Shown: positions 7,491 to 15,581 of the stretch, piece after piece
Layout: each line of letters opens with the position of its first letter
Numbering within the stretch: the first letter of the stretch is position 1
Source: Nostoc sphaeroides
Lineage (GTDB): Bacteria; Cyanobacteriota; Cyanobacteriia; Cyanobacteriales; Nostocaceae
Length of the DNA: 64,000 nucleotides
Assembly: GCF_003443655.1 (NCBI RefSeq)
Contig: NZ_CP031941.1
Location: forward strand, 5,896,001-5,960,000
Direction of reading: 5' to 3'
The notes under the pieces: model-generated
Told to the model about the DNA's origin: nothing
Database searches by the model: none
What the model saw: the letters and a program-made list of their open reading frames with translations, nothing else
Position numbers and translations under genes: made by a program

Positions 7491-8711
7491 TTGACACTAC
7501 GGGTTGCTGTTATTGGGTCAGGCCCTGCTGGTTCATCTGCCGCAGAAACACTGGCAGCCTCTGGGATTGAAACCTACCTGTTTGAGCGGAAGCTAGACAA
7601 TGCGAAGCCTTGCGGGGGTGCAATTCCCCTATGTATGGTGAGTGAATTTGACTTACCACCAGAGATTATCGATCGCCGGGTACGGAAGATGAAAATGATT
7701 TCGCCTTCCAATCGTGAGGTTGATATTAATCTGATAAATGAAGATGAATATATAGGAATGTGCCGCCGGGAAGTACTAGATGGCTTTTTGCGCGATCGCG
7801 CGGCAAAAGTCGGCGCCAATTTAATTAATGCAACTGTTCATAAACTTGATATACCAGGAAACAATACTGATCCCTATACCATCCATTACGTTGACCATAC
7901 AGAAGGGATATCACAGGGTATTGCCAAAACTCTGAAGGTGGATCTCATTATTGGGGCGGATGGGGCTAATTCTCGCGTTGCGAAAGAAATGGACGCTGGG
8001 GATTACAATTATGCGATCGCTTTCCAAGAGCGGATTCGCTTACCCGAAGACAAAATGGCCTACTATAACGACCTCGCCGAAATGTATGTCGGTGATGACG
8101 TTTCTACCGATTTCTACGCTTGGGTTTTCCCCAAATATGACCACGTAGCTGTCGGTACTGGTACGATGCATGTCAATAAAGCCAGCATCAAACAGTTACA
8201 AGCTGGTATCCGCGCCCGTGCATCCGAGAAATTGGCAGGCGGTAAAATCATCAAAGTAGAAGCGCACCCCATTCCCGAACATCCCCGTCCCCGTCGTGTT
8301 GTCGGTCGCATTGCTTTAGTGGGAGATGCTGCTGGTTACGTTACCAAGTCCTCTGGCGAAGGTATTTATTTTGCCGCTAAATCTGGGCGGATGTGTGCCG
8401 AAACCATTGTGGAAACATCTAACAGTGGTAGCCGGATTCCTACAGAAGGCGACCTGAAGGTTTACCTGAAGCGTTGGGATAAAAGATACGGACTCACTTA
8501 CAAGGTGCTGGACATTCTGCAAACCGTGTTCTATCGTTCCAACGCCACCCGCGAAGCCTTTGTGGAAATGTGCGATGACCTGGATGTACAACGGCTAACA
8601 TTTGATAGCTATTTGTATAAGACGGTTGTCCCTGCTAATCCCATCACCCAATTGAAGATTACTGCCAAAACCATTGGTAGCCTAATTCGGGGTAATGCCC
8701 TTGCACCTTAA
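7491..8711 (+). CDS. chlP: Geranylgeranyl reductase ChlP
   Basis: Flavoprotein that reduces geranylgeranyl groups to phytyl, giving the tail of chlorophyll a, tocopherol and phylloquinone; associated with thylakoids. The FAD-binding Rossmann motif is VIGSGPAGSSAAE at the N-terminus, followed by FERK and KPCGGAIP, then GADGANSRVA and the second FAD motif VGDAAGYVTKSSGEGI. The start chosen is TTG 7491 (MTLRVAVIG), which gives the usual 406 residues and has GGGAGAAAG just upstream; an in-frame TTG at 7476 is the alternative. It is a single gene with its own spacer on each side. The identification is firm. Confidence 0.95.
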   Translation: MTLRVAVIGSGPAGSSAAETLAASGIETYLFERKLDNAKPCGGAIPLCMVSEFDLPPEIIDRRVRKMKMISPSNREVDINLINEDEYIGMCRREVLDGFLRDRAAKVGANLINATVHKLDIPGNNTDPYTIHYVDHTEGISQGIAKTLKVDLIIGADGANSRVAKEMDAGDYNYAIAFQERIRLPEDKMAYYNDLAEMYVGDDVSTDFYAWVFPKYDHVAVGTGTMHVNKASIKQLQAGIRARASEKLAGGKIIKVEAHPIPEHPRPRRVVGRIALVGDAAGYVTKSSGEGIYFAAKSGRMCAETIVETSNSGSRIPTEGDLKVYLKRWDKRYGLTYKVLDILQTVFYRSNATREAFVEMCDDLDVQRLTFDSYLYKTVVPANPITQLKITAKTIGSLIRGNALAP

Positions 8712-8757
8712 TTGCGTGCAAAGGATTGGGAATTCCAACAAATAGATTAATCAATTT

Positions 8758-8815
8758 TGTGGGGTGGACATCCTGCACGCTCATGAATCAGAGCGGGCAA
8801 GATGCCCACCCCACA
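8758..8815. repeat. Inverted repeat ending in TGTGGGGTGG
   Basis: Arms of about 19 bases (TGTGGGGTGGACATCCTGC, and its counterpart ending GATGCCCACCCCACA) differ at two positions and flank a 19-base centre. A single right arm of the same family occurs at 23931-23956. This is an interspersed palindromic repeat, possibly a small non-autonomous element. Confidence 0.75.
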
Positions 8816-8844
8816 ATATATATTTTTATTGATCGTGTGTAAAA

Positions 8845-9010
8845 CCCCGTCCCAAGAGTGGGCGGGGGATGTAAGCACGGTTGAATTACAGGGTTCGTAA
8901 GGGTTGCGTTCGCGTTCGCGCAGCGTCTCGTAGAAAAGCTCACCGTTCGCGCAGCGTTCCCCAGGAAAGGTATCGCCTACGGTGGCCGCTTCAAAGTAGT
9001 AACCTGTCAT
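8845..9010 (-). repeat. Hairpin and repeat patch, possible decayed IS200/IS605 right end
   Basis: A strong hairpin (CCCCG at 8845-8849 pairing with CGGGG near 8863-8867) is followed by copies of the Nostoc repeat GTTCGCGCAGCGT (about 8915 and 8946). The hairpin shape resembles right ends of IS200/IS605 elements read on the minus strand. An 87-codon open frame crosses this patch but consists of repeat sequence and matches nothing I recognise. Treat it as non-coding. Confidence 0.4.
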
Positions 9011-9154
9011 AGCTAGATAACTTGTAGTTTGAATGTACTAAAAAGCACAAATGCGATAGAGTTAGTACAAAACTAGAAAAAGTAGGCTAGAAGTACTATT
9101 CTTACGTCATTCTCAACACTTGAGCAAAAATATCAACGTATCCAAAAAGAGTTA

Positions 9155-10171
9155 ATGGCTGGGGCGATCGCTCTTGGCGGTGTTTTCTTCGTTGGCACTT
9201 TGTGGTATTGGCTAGTGGAGGGCTGGTCATGGGAAGATGCAGCTTACATGACAGTCATCACTTTAGCGACTGTGGGATATGGAGAGACGCACCCACTAGG
9301 TAGCCGAGGACGATTGTTTACCATTGCCCTGATTTTGTTGGGTGTAATGAATATCGGTTACATTGTCAACAGATTTACAGAAGCGATTATTCAAGGCTAC
9401 TTTCAAGAAGGAATTCGGCTACAGCAACAGAGGCGGTTAATGGAATCCCTAACAGAACACTACATTATTTGTGGATTTAGCCGCACTGGTCGTCAAATTG
9501 CCAAGGAATTTCGAGCAGAAGGCGTACCTTTTGTAGTGATTGATTCGGAGATGGAATCTGTACAAAGGGCGCAGACAGAAGGTTACACTGCATATCAAGG
9601 TGACGCTACCCTAGATGACACACTCCTGAAAGTTGGTATTGAACGGGCAATGTGTATCGTTGCAGCCCTTCCTTCAGATGCCGAAAATTTATATATTGTT
9701 TTATCAGCCAAAACATTGAATTCGGGAATTCGGGTGATTGCACGGGCAAGTACAGAAGAAGCTTTGCAGAAGTTACGACGTGGTGGTGCAGATGAAGTGA
9801 TATCCCCCTATATTACTGGTGGGAAGCGCATGGCTGCTGCGGCTCTCAGACCCCAAGTATTGGACTTTGTAGACGGGATTTTGACAGGTGCAGACCGTCA
9901 GTTGTATATGGAAGAATTTTTACTCGATCCGGCTTTTTGTCCCTTTGTGGGTCAAACTTTGCAAAAAGCGAGATTGCGATCGCAATCTGGGGCATTAGTT
10001 CTGGCAATTCGCCGCCTTGATGGGACTTTAATTGGTGGCCCAACTGGGGATACGGTTTTAATGTCAGGCGATCGGTTAATTGGTATGGGTACAGCAGAAC
10101 AGTTGCGTAGCCTTAACCAAATTCTCGGGCCAATTGGTTCACAGAAATTGCGACGACCGAAAAATAGTTGA
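9155..10171 (+). CDS. Potassium channel with RCK (TrkA-N/TrkA-C) domains
   Basis: Two-membrane-segment K+ channel subunit. The first segment is AGAIALGGVFFVGTLWYWLV, the pore loop carries the selectivity filter TVGYGE at about residue 40-45, and the second segment is LFTIALILLGVMNIGYIV. An RCK/TrkA-N domain follows from about 103 (YIICGFSRTGRQIAKEF, dinucleotide-binding fold with VVIDSE) and a TrkA-C domain lies near the end. It probably works as a tetramer with cytoplasmic gating rings. The frame stays open upstream to about 9086 (reading STLEQKYQRIQKEL) with no ATG, GTG or TTG, so the true N-terminus may be longer with an unusual start. Confidence 0.9.
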   Translation: MAGAIALGGVFFVGTLWYWLVEGWSWEDAAYMTVITLATVGYGETHPLGSRGRLFTIALILLGVMNIGYIVNRFTEAIIQGYFQEGIRLQQQRRLMESLTEHYIICGFSRTGRQIAKEFRAEGVPFVVIDSEMESVQRAQTEGYTAYQGDATLDDTLLKVGIERAMCIVAALPSDAENLYIVLSAKTLNSGIRVIARASTEEALQKLRRGGADEVISPYITGGKRMAAAALRPQVLDFVDGILTGADRQLYMEEFLLDPAFCPFVGQTLQKARLRSQSGALVLAIRRLDGTLIGGPTGDTVLMSGDRLIGMGTAEQLRSLNQILGPIGSQKLRRPKNS

Positions 10172-10259
10172 GGGCAGATAAGTAGTCGGACAAAAATATT
10201 TACAGTCATTGCGAGCGTTCGCGCAGCGTCTCGTAGAGAAGCGAAGCAATCCCAGCCCT

Positions 10260-10361
10260 CAATACAGTTCAGTTAAGCCCAAAAACCTTGGTAAAGACGC
10301 GAAATTTCGCGTCTCTACAGGTCTAAAATTAGTACCAAAAATCCTTAACTGAACCGTATTG
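10260..10361. mobile_element. CAATAC MITE, copy 1 (102 bp) with 10-bp target duplication
   Basis: Terminal inverted repeats CAATACAGTTCAGTTAAG and CTTAACTGAACCGTATTG (one mismatch) enclose a perfect 20-bp palindrome AGACGCGAAATTTCGCGTCT. A 10-bp direct repeat TCCCAGCCCT flanks it (10250-10259 and 10362-10371), as expected of a transposition target duplication. It is inserted inside another repeat whose halves (TCATTGCGA near 10206; TCGCAATGA near 10400) flank it. It has no coding capacity. Confidence 0.88.
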
Positions 10362-10606
10362 TCCCAGCCCTTGCGATTGCTTCATTCCGCTTCGCTCCAT
10401 TCGCAATGACATTGTGTAATTAATTCTGTCTGATCAATTATTCCTTGATGGTACAGAGCAACTAAATTTATTTATGGATAGATAAATTTTAAACAATGCA
10501 GGGTTCAGAGCAAGCGGATAAATCCTGGGGCTTTAATTGCGAATGGGCGAAAAAGCGAACTTGTACTGAGCGCAGTCGAAGTATTGCGAATTGTGCTGAC
10601 TACTTA

Positions 10607-11641
10607 TCAGATAATTTCTGTTGACAAACTCAGCCACTGCAAAATATTGGCTTTGCTCTCTGCCAAGCCTTTATAAACTAGAGATTCCGGTGTCATCGAT
10701 TCGATTGCCTCACGCAGCTTAGACCGTAATACTAGGTCTTTTCTCACTACACCACAATCTCTAAAGTAAGTACGAATAGTAAACAGCGCTGTTTCATACT
10801 CTGGTAGCCCCCAAATTACTTGGCGCTCAATTCGCAGATAAAGTTTGGGATGCTGTGAATCAAAGCTTCTCCTTTCCCATTGTTCAACTGACACACTAGG
10901 CGGTGGTTCGGGATGGTGGTTAAGGCGAGTGTCGGTACTCAAACCCCAAGCAAAGCGCACCATTGGTTTGTGGGTAATCATTGTATTAGCGATCGCATCC
11001 CCTCGCCGATTAATTTTTTCCATTCCAGCCACAGGTGCATGGATTGTGGCAAAATCTTTACCAATTTTCTCTTCAGCTGACCAGTGATTGGGATAGCAGA
11101 GATGAATTGCACTCAGCCAGTTGCTACCATCAGCAGATCGGCAGATAATTGTCAGGTCTTCTTGTACCTGTGCAGCTAAAGCATCAAGGGTAGAAGCATA
11201 AGCTGGAACAACAGAACTACCCTCAACTTGCTGCAACTGTAACTCTGCATCTAAATAGAGGGTTTCTTTGGTAAGTTGGCTGTGGAATTTCAGAGTGTTA
11301 TTTATTGACTTTTGGTAGTGAAAATGCTGTGGGTGTTCTTGAGTGAGGCGATTAATTATCAAACGAGCGATCGCACCTGCCACAGCTTTAGAATAATTGC
11401 AGGTTTGGTAGTACTTGCTCAACCGTTCCCCACGGGCTAAAAGTTTAGCCTGACGGTAGTGGGCAAAATTATCATCAATTTGAAATACCTGCTGATCAGC
11501 CTGAGTATTACCAAAACAGGAACCAAAAGCCATCATCCCCGGCTTGACTTCGTAGCGTCCACTCATCAGAGGGAAGTAGTAAGCCGCACTATTAGAGGCT
11601 TCGACTGTCTTAGCTTCCTGGAAGAAGTTGTCTAAAGACAC
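10607..11641 (-). CDS. DUF3445 family protein, heme-dependent oxidative N-demethylase-like
   Basis: 344 residues matching, in layout and motifs, the DUF3445 family whose characterised members are subunits of heme-dependent oxidative N-demethylases acting on methylated amines. Visible features are the N-terminal VKPGMMAFG, the segment EHPQHFHY, VQEDLTIICRSADG, the IHLCYPNHW motif and the conserved IHAPVAGMEKINRRG. There is no signal peptide, so it is probably cytoplasmic. The next gene downstream on the same strand (MMADHC-like) starts about 650 bases to the right and need not be co-transcribed. The substrate in cyanobacteria is not known to me. Confidence 0.75.
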   Translation of the reverse strand: MSLDNFFQEAKTVEASNSAAYYFPLMSGRYEVKPGMMAFGSCFGNTQADQQVFQIDDNFAHYRQAKLLARGERLSKYYQTCNYSKAVAGAIARLIINRLTQEHPQHFHYQKSINNTLKFHSQLTKETLYLDAELQLQQVEGSSVVPAYASTLDALAAQVQEDLTIICRSADGSNWLSAIHLCYPNHWSAEEKIGKDFATIHAPVAGMEKINRRGDAIANTMITHKPMVRFAWGLSTDTRLNHHPEPPPSVSVEQWERRSFDSQHPKLYLRIERQVIWGLPEYETALFTIRTYFRDCGVVRKDLVLRSKLREAIESMTPESLVYKGLAESKANILQWLSLSTEII

Positions 11642-11737
11642 AGATTCTATGATGCTTGTTTTTTATTCTCCTCATATCCAATATATATGAAGGGATAAGG
11701 AAGAAATAACCAATGCCCAATGACAAATGACCAATGA

Positions 11738-12295
11738 CTAATAATCAATTTCTTTCCACCCATGCATGGCTGCTAAACCTTTTGTAACCCATTCGATCAC
11801 AACTGGGGGAGCTTCTGATATCAAGATGCTAGGATAAACTGCTGCACCCCAATCGGGATGCACTAGCACACGGCATTGATTTTTAATCACTGGATAGTTA
11901 AGCAAAGCTTTGACAACTGCTGTGTCATCGTGGGGAATTGCTCCGGGATGAGACAGTAAAGGGTAGCCTGTACGAGGGTCGATTAGGTCTGTTAGATAAC
12001 CGCGATCGCGCAGATTAAATGCCAAATCGCAGCCAAATCTCATAAACTTTTCTCGCAAGCGTTCTTTCTCTGACTCGACTTCTGCTGTCTTTTCGACTAA
12101 TTCATAACGCGATTGCTGTAAGACAATCACTACTCGTAAAAATGGCTGCCGTTTCCAATCAGGTAATATCCGTTCGCAGTTGGCACAGATATATTGACTG
12201 GGAGGATGAATTGAAATTTGAACCGCTTGTCCCGTTTCGCCAACTAAGTTAATGGGACAGGCTTGCTCCGAAATGTAAACCTTGGGATAGTTCAC
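11738..12295 (-). CDS. Methylmalonic aciduria/homocystinuria type D (MMADHC)-like protein
   Basis: 185 residues resembling cyanobacterial proteins named after human MMADHC (cblD), which helps route cobalamin to its enzymes. Recognisable segments are ANCERILPDWKRQP, FGCDLAFNLRDRGYLTDLID, PRTGYPLLSHPGAIPHDDTA and VLVHPDWGAAVYP. It is soluble, with no signal peptide. A cobalamin-trafficking role is an extrapolation from the family name; no B12 gene is next to it. The start codon is the only good one. Confidence 0.6.
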   Translation of the reverse strand: MNYPKVYISEQACPINLVGETGQAVQISIHPPSQYICANCERILPDWKRQPFLRVVIVLQQSRYELVEKTAEVESEKERLREKFMRFGCDLAFNLRDRGYLTDLIDPRTGYPLLSHPGAIPHDDTAVVKALLNYPVIKNQCRVLVHPDWGAAVYPSILISEAPPVVIEWVTKGLAAMHGWKEIDY

Positions 12296-12682
12296 TAAAT
12301 TGATTCGGCTTATGCAAATTTTTTAATTTAATCTCCGGTATAGATGATACCTCTTAAAAGTTAATAAAAATCATCAATTTCCTTTAATATGTTACTTTTT
12401 TTGGCAGCAGTTGCTAATAAGTGGAGAATTTTAATCCGAATTTTATCCTTTATTAACCTGTTCTCATGGGATTTGTTGCGATCGCACTCGCCATTGGCAT
12501 CTGACAATTCAGAGGTATCTAGAAAACCTCACTTCTATTTCTCTCTCAGAAAAGGAGAGAGACTTTGAATTTTCCCCCTTAGAGCGACGAGTTGGGGGTT
12601 AGGTCAATGGTTGGCTTTTTCACATAATGTGAAAGTGTCTCTTTGGAAATGCTAAAGCTATGCAGCCTACTTTCCATAGCAA
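12296..12682. other. Spacer with a small interspersed repeat
   Basis: 387 bases without a gene. Positions 12536-12607 carry a repeat read on the minus strand as GACCTAACCCCCAAC, then AATTCAAAG(T/C)CTCTCTCCTT. The same repeat is inserted in the SNF2 helicase gene at about 18926-19003. Nothing else is recognised. Confidence 0.6.
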
Positions 12683-12889
12683 TTAATTGAGTTTTAAAGA
12701 ATTCACCGGCACATCATCCCAAGAATCCACTGTCCGCAATCGCGCTACCCAACCGGCTGCCTTTTGCGTCTGGGTTAAATTATTCTCAAATGAATCATGA
12801 CAATCTTTGGCTTGAGATTCATTACAAGTGGCAATACAGGCATGAATCATTCCAGACGGATCAATTTGCTCATTTACCCAAATAGTCAT
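12683..12889 (-). CDS. Small conserved cyanobacterial protein (68 aa)
   Basis: A 68-residue soluble protein, MTIWVNEQIDPSGMIHACIATC, with later AAGWVARLRTVDSWDDVPVN. Similar short proteins occur in Nostocales, where they are sometimes labelled as debranching proteins without good cause. Three cysteines lie within the first half. No domain is recognised. It is separated by about 150 bases from the ExbB/TolQ gene upstream on the same strand and could be co-transcribed. Confidence 0.6.
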   Translation of the reverse strand: MTIWVNEQIDPSGMIHACIATCNESQAKDCHDSFENNLTQTQKAAGWVARLRTVDSWDDVPVNSLKLN

Positions 12890-13039
12890 AGAATATTTCC
12901 TCGAAAACTGTAGCGAAAAAAGCTATTCGTCATTTTAGAATACTATTAAAGCCAATCAATTTTGGATAATGGAATTGCCGATTTTGGACTTTGGCATGAG
13001 CGCGGCTTGACTCAGCGATCGCCGAATGTCTCAGTCGAA

Positions 13040-13702
13040 CTATTTTGGATTCATTTTGAATTTTAAATTGTTATCTCCTCTTTCGTAGCGACGGCGGTAG
13101 AGTAATTCTAACTGTCCACCATATTCTTGAATCCAGGCAATCTGGCGCTGGTAGAGTCCGCGAAAGGTGTTGGCAAATAATAGTGTAAAGATTGCCACTA
13201 CTAACCCTGATGCTGTGGATACTAAAGCTTCACTAATTCCAGATGTTACACCTGTTGTTTTAGTACCTCCCACATCTCCGATATTTAGAGACGCAAAGGA
13301 GTTAATTAATCCTAATACAGTGCCGAGAAGTCCTAACAGGGGCGCAAGACCAATAATTGTCTCAAAAATATTTTGCGATCGCTTAAGTAAGGGAATTTCG
13401 GCTTGGGCTTCACTTTCTAATGCCAAACGAAAGTCTTCTGGTGTCGCCTCCTCTAATTCTAAAGCTGCTAAAAAAATTCGGGCAATGGGTAAATCAGCAT
13501 TTTTCTGCAACTTATCTAAAGCACTAACTACATTATCAAGGCGATAAAGCTGTAGCACCTCTCGCACTACCTTATTTTGCCGATTATTTATCCTTACCCA
13601 AAAGATGATCCGTTCGATAATCAGCGCCACCCCTAACAAAGAGAACGCTAGCAGAGGCCACATGACCACGCCACCTGCTGTAAACAGATTACTAATTTCC
13701 AT
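13040..13702 (-). CDS. MotA/TolQ/ExbB proton channel family protein
   Basis: 220-residue inner-membrane protein with the three-helix layout of ExbB/TolQ: helix 1 WPLLAFSLLGVALIIERIIF, a long cytoplasmic loop, helix 2 IIGLAPLLGLLGTVLGLINSF and helix 3 ASGLVVAIFTLLFANTF. ExbB/TolQ proteins form a proton-driven motor with ExbD/TolR and energise outer-membrane receptors or envelope maintenance. No exbD/tolR gene is visible downstream (the next gene is the 68-aa protein), so the partner is encoded elsewhere. Which paralogue it is cannot be told. Confidence 0.88.
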   Translation of the reverse strand: MEISNLFTAGGVVMWPLLAFSLLGVALIIERIIFWVRINNRQNKVVREVLQLYRLDNVVSALDKLQKNADLPIARIFLAALELEEATPEDFRLALESEAQAEIPLLKRSQNIFETIIGLAPLLGLLGTVLGLINSFASLNIGDVGGTKTTGVTSGISEALVSTASGLVVAIFTLLFANTFRGLYQRQIAWIQEYGGQLELLYRRRYERGDNNLKFKMNPK

Positions 13703-13872
13703 CTATTATTTTTTAATTCACCAACAACGCTAGATTAACAGATCGTTGAGATAGAGCAGTTTAACGCTGCATTGTAGTTACACCAGCTTTTGAGCTATCC
13801 TCAGTTTGGCCGATCGCAAGTTATTGAGAATTTCTTTTTAGCAGTAACTTTAATAAATGTTAAGGAGTTAAG

Positions 13873-14052
13873 ATTATTCCTACACCAGAACAAAAAACAC
13901 AGTGCTACATATTGTGCTGCTGGTTTACCAAGCTTTACTTGCCTATTAATATCGTGCGTATGGATGAACGGACAAAAAATCTATTCTTCTTGGCAGGTGA
14001 GGAAAATATCATAGAGATATACCCTAACGGTAAATGGAGATATATAGGATGA
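13873..14052 (+). CDS. DUF6888-like small protein, apparent ATT start
   Basis: A 59-codon frame ending in LPINIVRMDERTKNLFFLAG and IIEIYPNGKWRYIG, the signature of the DUF6888 family as I know it, whose members sit directly before DUF6887. There is no ATG, GTG or TTG near the expected N-terminus. A good TAAGGAG is followed five bases later by ATT ATT CCT ACA CCA, where homologues would have ATG. Either ATT is used or the start has mutated. Its TGA overlaps the ATG of the next gene (ATGA at 14049-14052), indicating translational coupling. Function unknown. Confidence 0.62.
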   Translation: MIPTPEQKTQCYILCCWFTKLYLPINIVRMDERTKNLFFLAGEENIIEIYPNGKWRYIG

Positions 14053-14273
14053 GCAAGCCTAATTTTCATGCAATGAGTCAGAAAGAGCTACATGATTACG
14101 TTTTTGCTCATCGGGAAGATCAGGAAGCCTTCTACGCTTATGTAGATAAGCTGCATCTTGAAGGTAATTGGATTGAAATGCCACCATTACAGTCAGAACA
14201 AGATTTAGAAAATTATCCTAAGTTCATTGAGCGTATTCGCAGCAGTTCTGAGCCACGAGATGGAGCAGTTTAA
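14049..14273 (+). CDS. DUF6887-like small protein
   Basis: 74 residues from ATG 14049 (MSKPNFHAMSQKELHDYVFA); an in-frame ATG at 14034 lies before the coupling point. The protein is acidic and helical, with AHREDQEAFYAYVDKLH and NWIEMPPLQSEQDLENYPKF. It overlaps the preceding DUF6888-like gene by four bases. Such tandem small genes are common and multicopy in Nostocales; function unknown. A toxin-antitoxin arrangement is possible on layout alone. It ends three bases before the 3' end of rsmH on the other strand, so the two genes converge. Confidence 0.78.
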   Translation: MSKPNFHAMSQKELHDYVFAHREDQEAFYAYVDKLHLEGNWIEMPPLQSEQDLENYPKFIERIRSSSEPRDGAV

Positions 14274-14276
14274 GGC

Positions 14277-15173
14277 TTACAGCAGCTTTTCTGCTATCCT
14301 CAGTTTGGCCGATCGCGATCGCGGATTTTTCCCAATTTCCTCTTCTTGAGCAATAATTGGCTTTTTTGTCAATACCTTTAATAAAGGTGAATTTCTTAAA
14401 CCATGTTTCACCGGGCGGTCTTCCAGACTGTGAAAACTGATAATTGCAATTCTGCCGCCAGGGACAAGGGCATTTGGGGCTTTATCCAAAAAGGTTTCTA
14501 GGGATTTTAACTCATCATTAACGACAATTCGCAGAGCTTGAAAAACACGGGTAGCGGGGTGAATTCTGCCATAACGGTATTTGGGGGGAACAGAAGAAGC
14601 GATCGCATCAGCCAATTCTGTAGTCGTGTGCAACGGTCGGCGTTCTATAATACGACGAGCAATGCGCCGCGATAATCTCTCTTCACCGTACTTAAAGAAA
14701 ATATCTGCTAATTCTGCCTCATCCCAATTATTGATCACATCAGCAGCAGTTAGCGATCGCCCTCGATCCATTCGCATATCCAAATTTGCAGCTTGGCGAA
14801 AGCTGAAACCCCGTTCTGCTTGGTCTAAATGGTAAGAACTTACCCCCAAATCGGCTAAAATACCATCGAAAGTGTTGGGGGGAAATTCGTAGTCAGCAAA
14901 ATTGCTATGGATAAATTGTATGCGATCGCTAAACTCTGCTAATTCTTTCCTCGCTGCTGCTAAAGCATCTTCATCTTGGTCAACAGCCGTTACCCGCACA
15001 TCTTCAGAAGCTTCTAAAATTAAGCGACTATGACCACCACCACCTACAGTTACATCTAAATAATGTCCGCCTGGACGAACCGCCAAACCCTCAATTACCT
15101 CTCGTCCCAACACGGAAATATGAGAAAAAGCCAGTTCTTCTAAATCTAGCGGTGTTTGTAAATCTGATTTCAT
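14277..15173 (-). CDS. rsmH: 16S rRNA (cytosine(1402)-N(4))-methyltransferase RsmH
   Basis: Methylates N4 of C1402 in the decoding centre of 16S rRNA. 298 residues, as usual. Motifs are HISVLGREVIEGL at the N-terminus, the SAM-binding loop DVTVGGGGHSRLILE, then DQDEDALAAA, FDGILADLGVSSYHLD, FRQAANLDMRMDR and ISFHSLEDRPVKH near the end. It is divergent from ndhH. The start codon is well placed. Confidence 0.95.
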   Translation of the reverse strand: MKSDLQTPLDLEELAFSHISVLGREVIEGLAVRPGGHYLDVTVGGGGHSRLILEASEDVRVTAVDQDEDALAAARKELAEFSDRIQFIHSNFADYEFPPNTFDGILADLGVSSYHLDQAERGFSFRQAANLDMRMDRGRSLTAADVINNWDEAELADIFFKYGEERLSRRIARRIIERRPLHTTTELADAIASSVPPKYRYGRIHPATRVFQALRIVVNDELKSLETFLDKAPNALVPGGRIAIISFHSLEDRPVKHGLRNSPLLKVLTKKPIIAQEEEIGKNPRSRSAKLRIAEKLL

Positions 15174-15581
15174 CTTTAATTTTATTTTTGTTTCTATTTG
15201 GTAAGACTTACACCAAAAACCTCTTAAACTCCTATTCCTCCGTGTCCTCTGCGTCCTGTGTGGTTCGATTTAATTCTTGTTTAGCACTTATTCCCAATAC
15301 TCAACATCAAGATTTTAAATGCAAAAAGAGATTACATGAAAAAAAACCTGTGCCTCAATCCCTTGCATATCAAGCTTCCCTATAATAATTGAAGAGGTGC
15401 AACGAAATGAAACATCAATTACAACACCTTCGCTGCTATCCTCTCTCCAACATAACCCTGTAGAGTCAAAATTATATAGATTGCCCCTACAAACCTCATT
15501 TTGGCAGACTAGATAAATCGGCTGTGGTTGGCATCTAGGCGGTTCAATTCAAAATTTTCACGAACGGAGAACACGAAATCT
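15174..15581. other. Spacer between rsmH and ndhH
   Basis: About 400 bases holding the divergent promoters of rsmH and ndhH. A patch at 15236-15272 (CTCCGTGTCCTCTGCGTCC) is a common Nostoc interspersed repeat. I see no gene, hairpin terminator or riboswitch. Confidence 0.4.

Noticed and set aside
8747..9010. 87-codon frame on the minus strand
   Set aside because: Made of a hairpin and GTTCGCGCAGCGT repeats; no recognisable protein.
13790..14014. 74-codon frame starting at 13790
   Set aside because: It overlaps the DUF6888-like frame in a different phase; the latter has recognisable family sequence and stop-start coupling.
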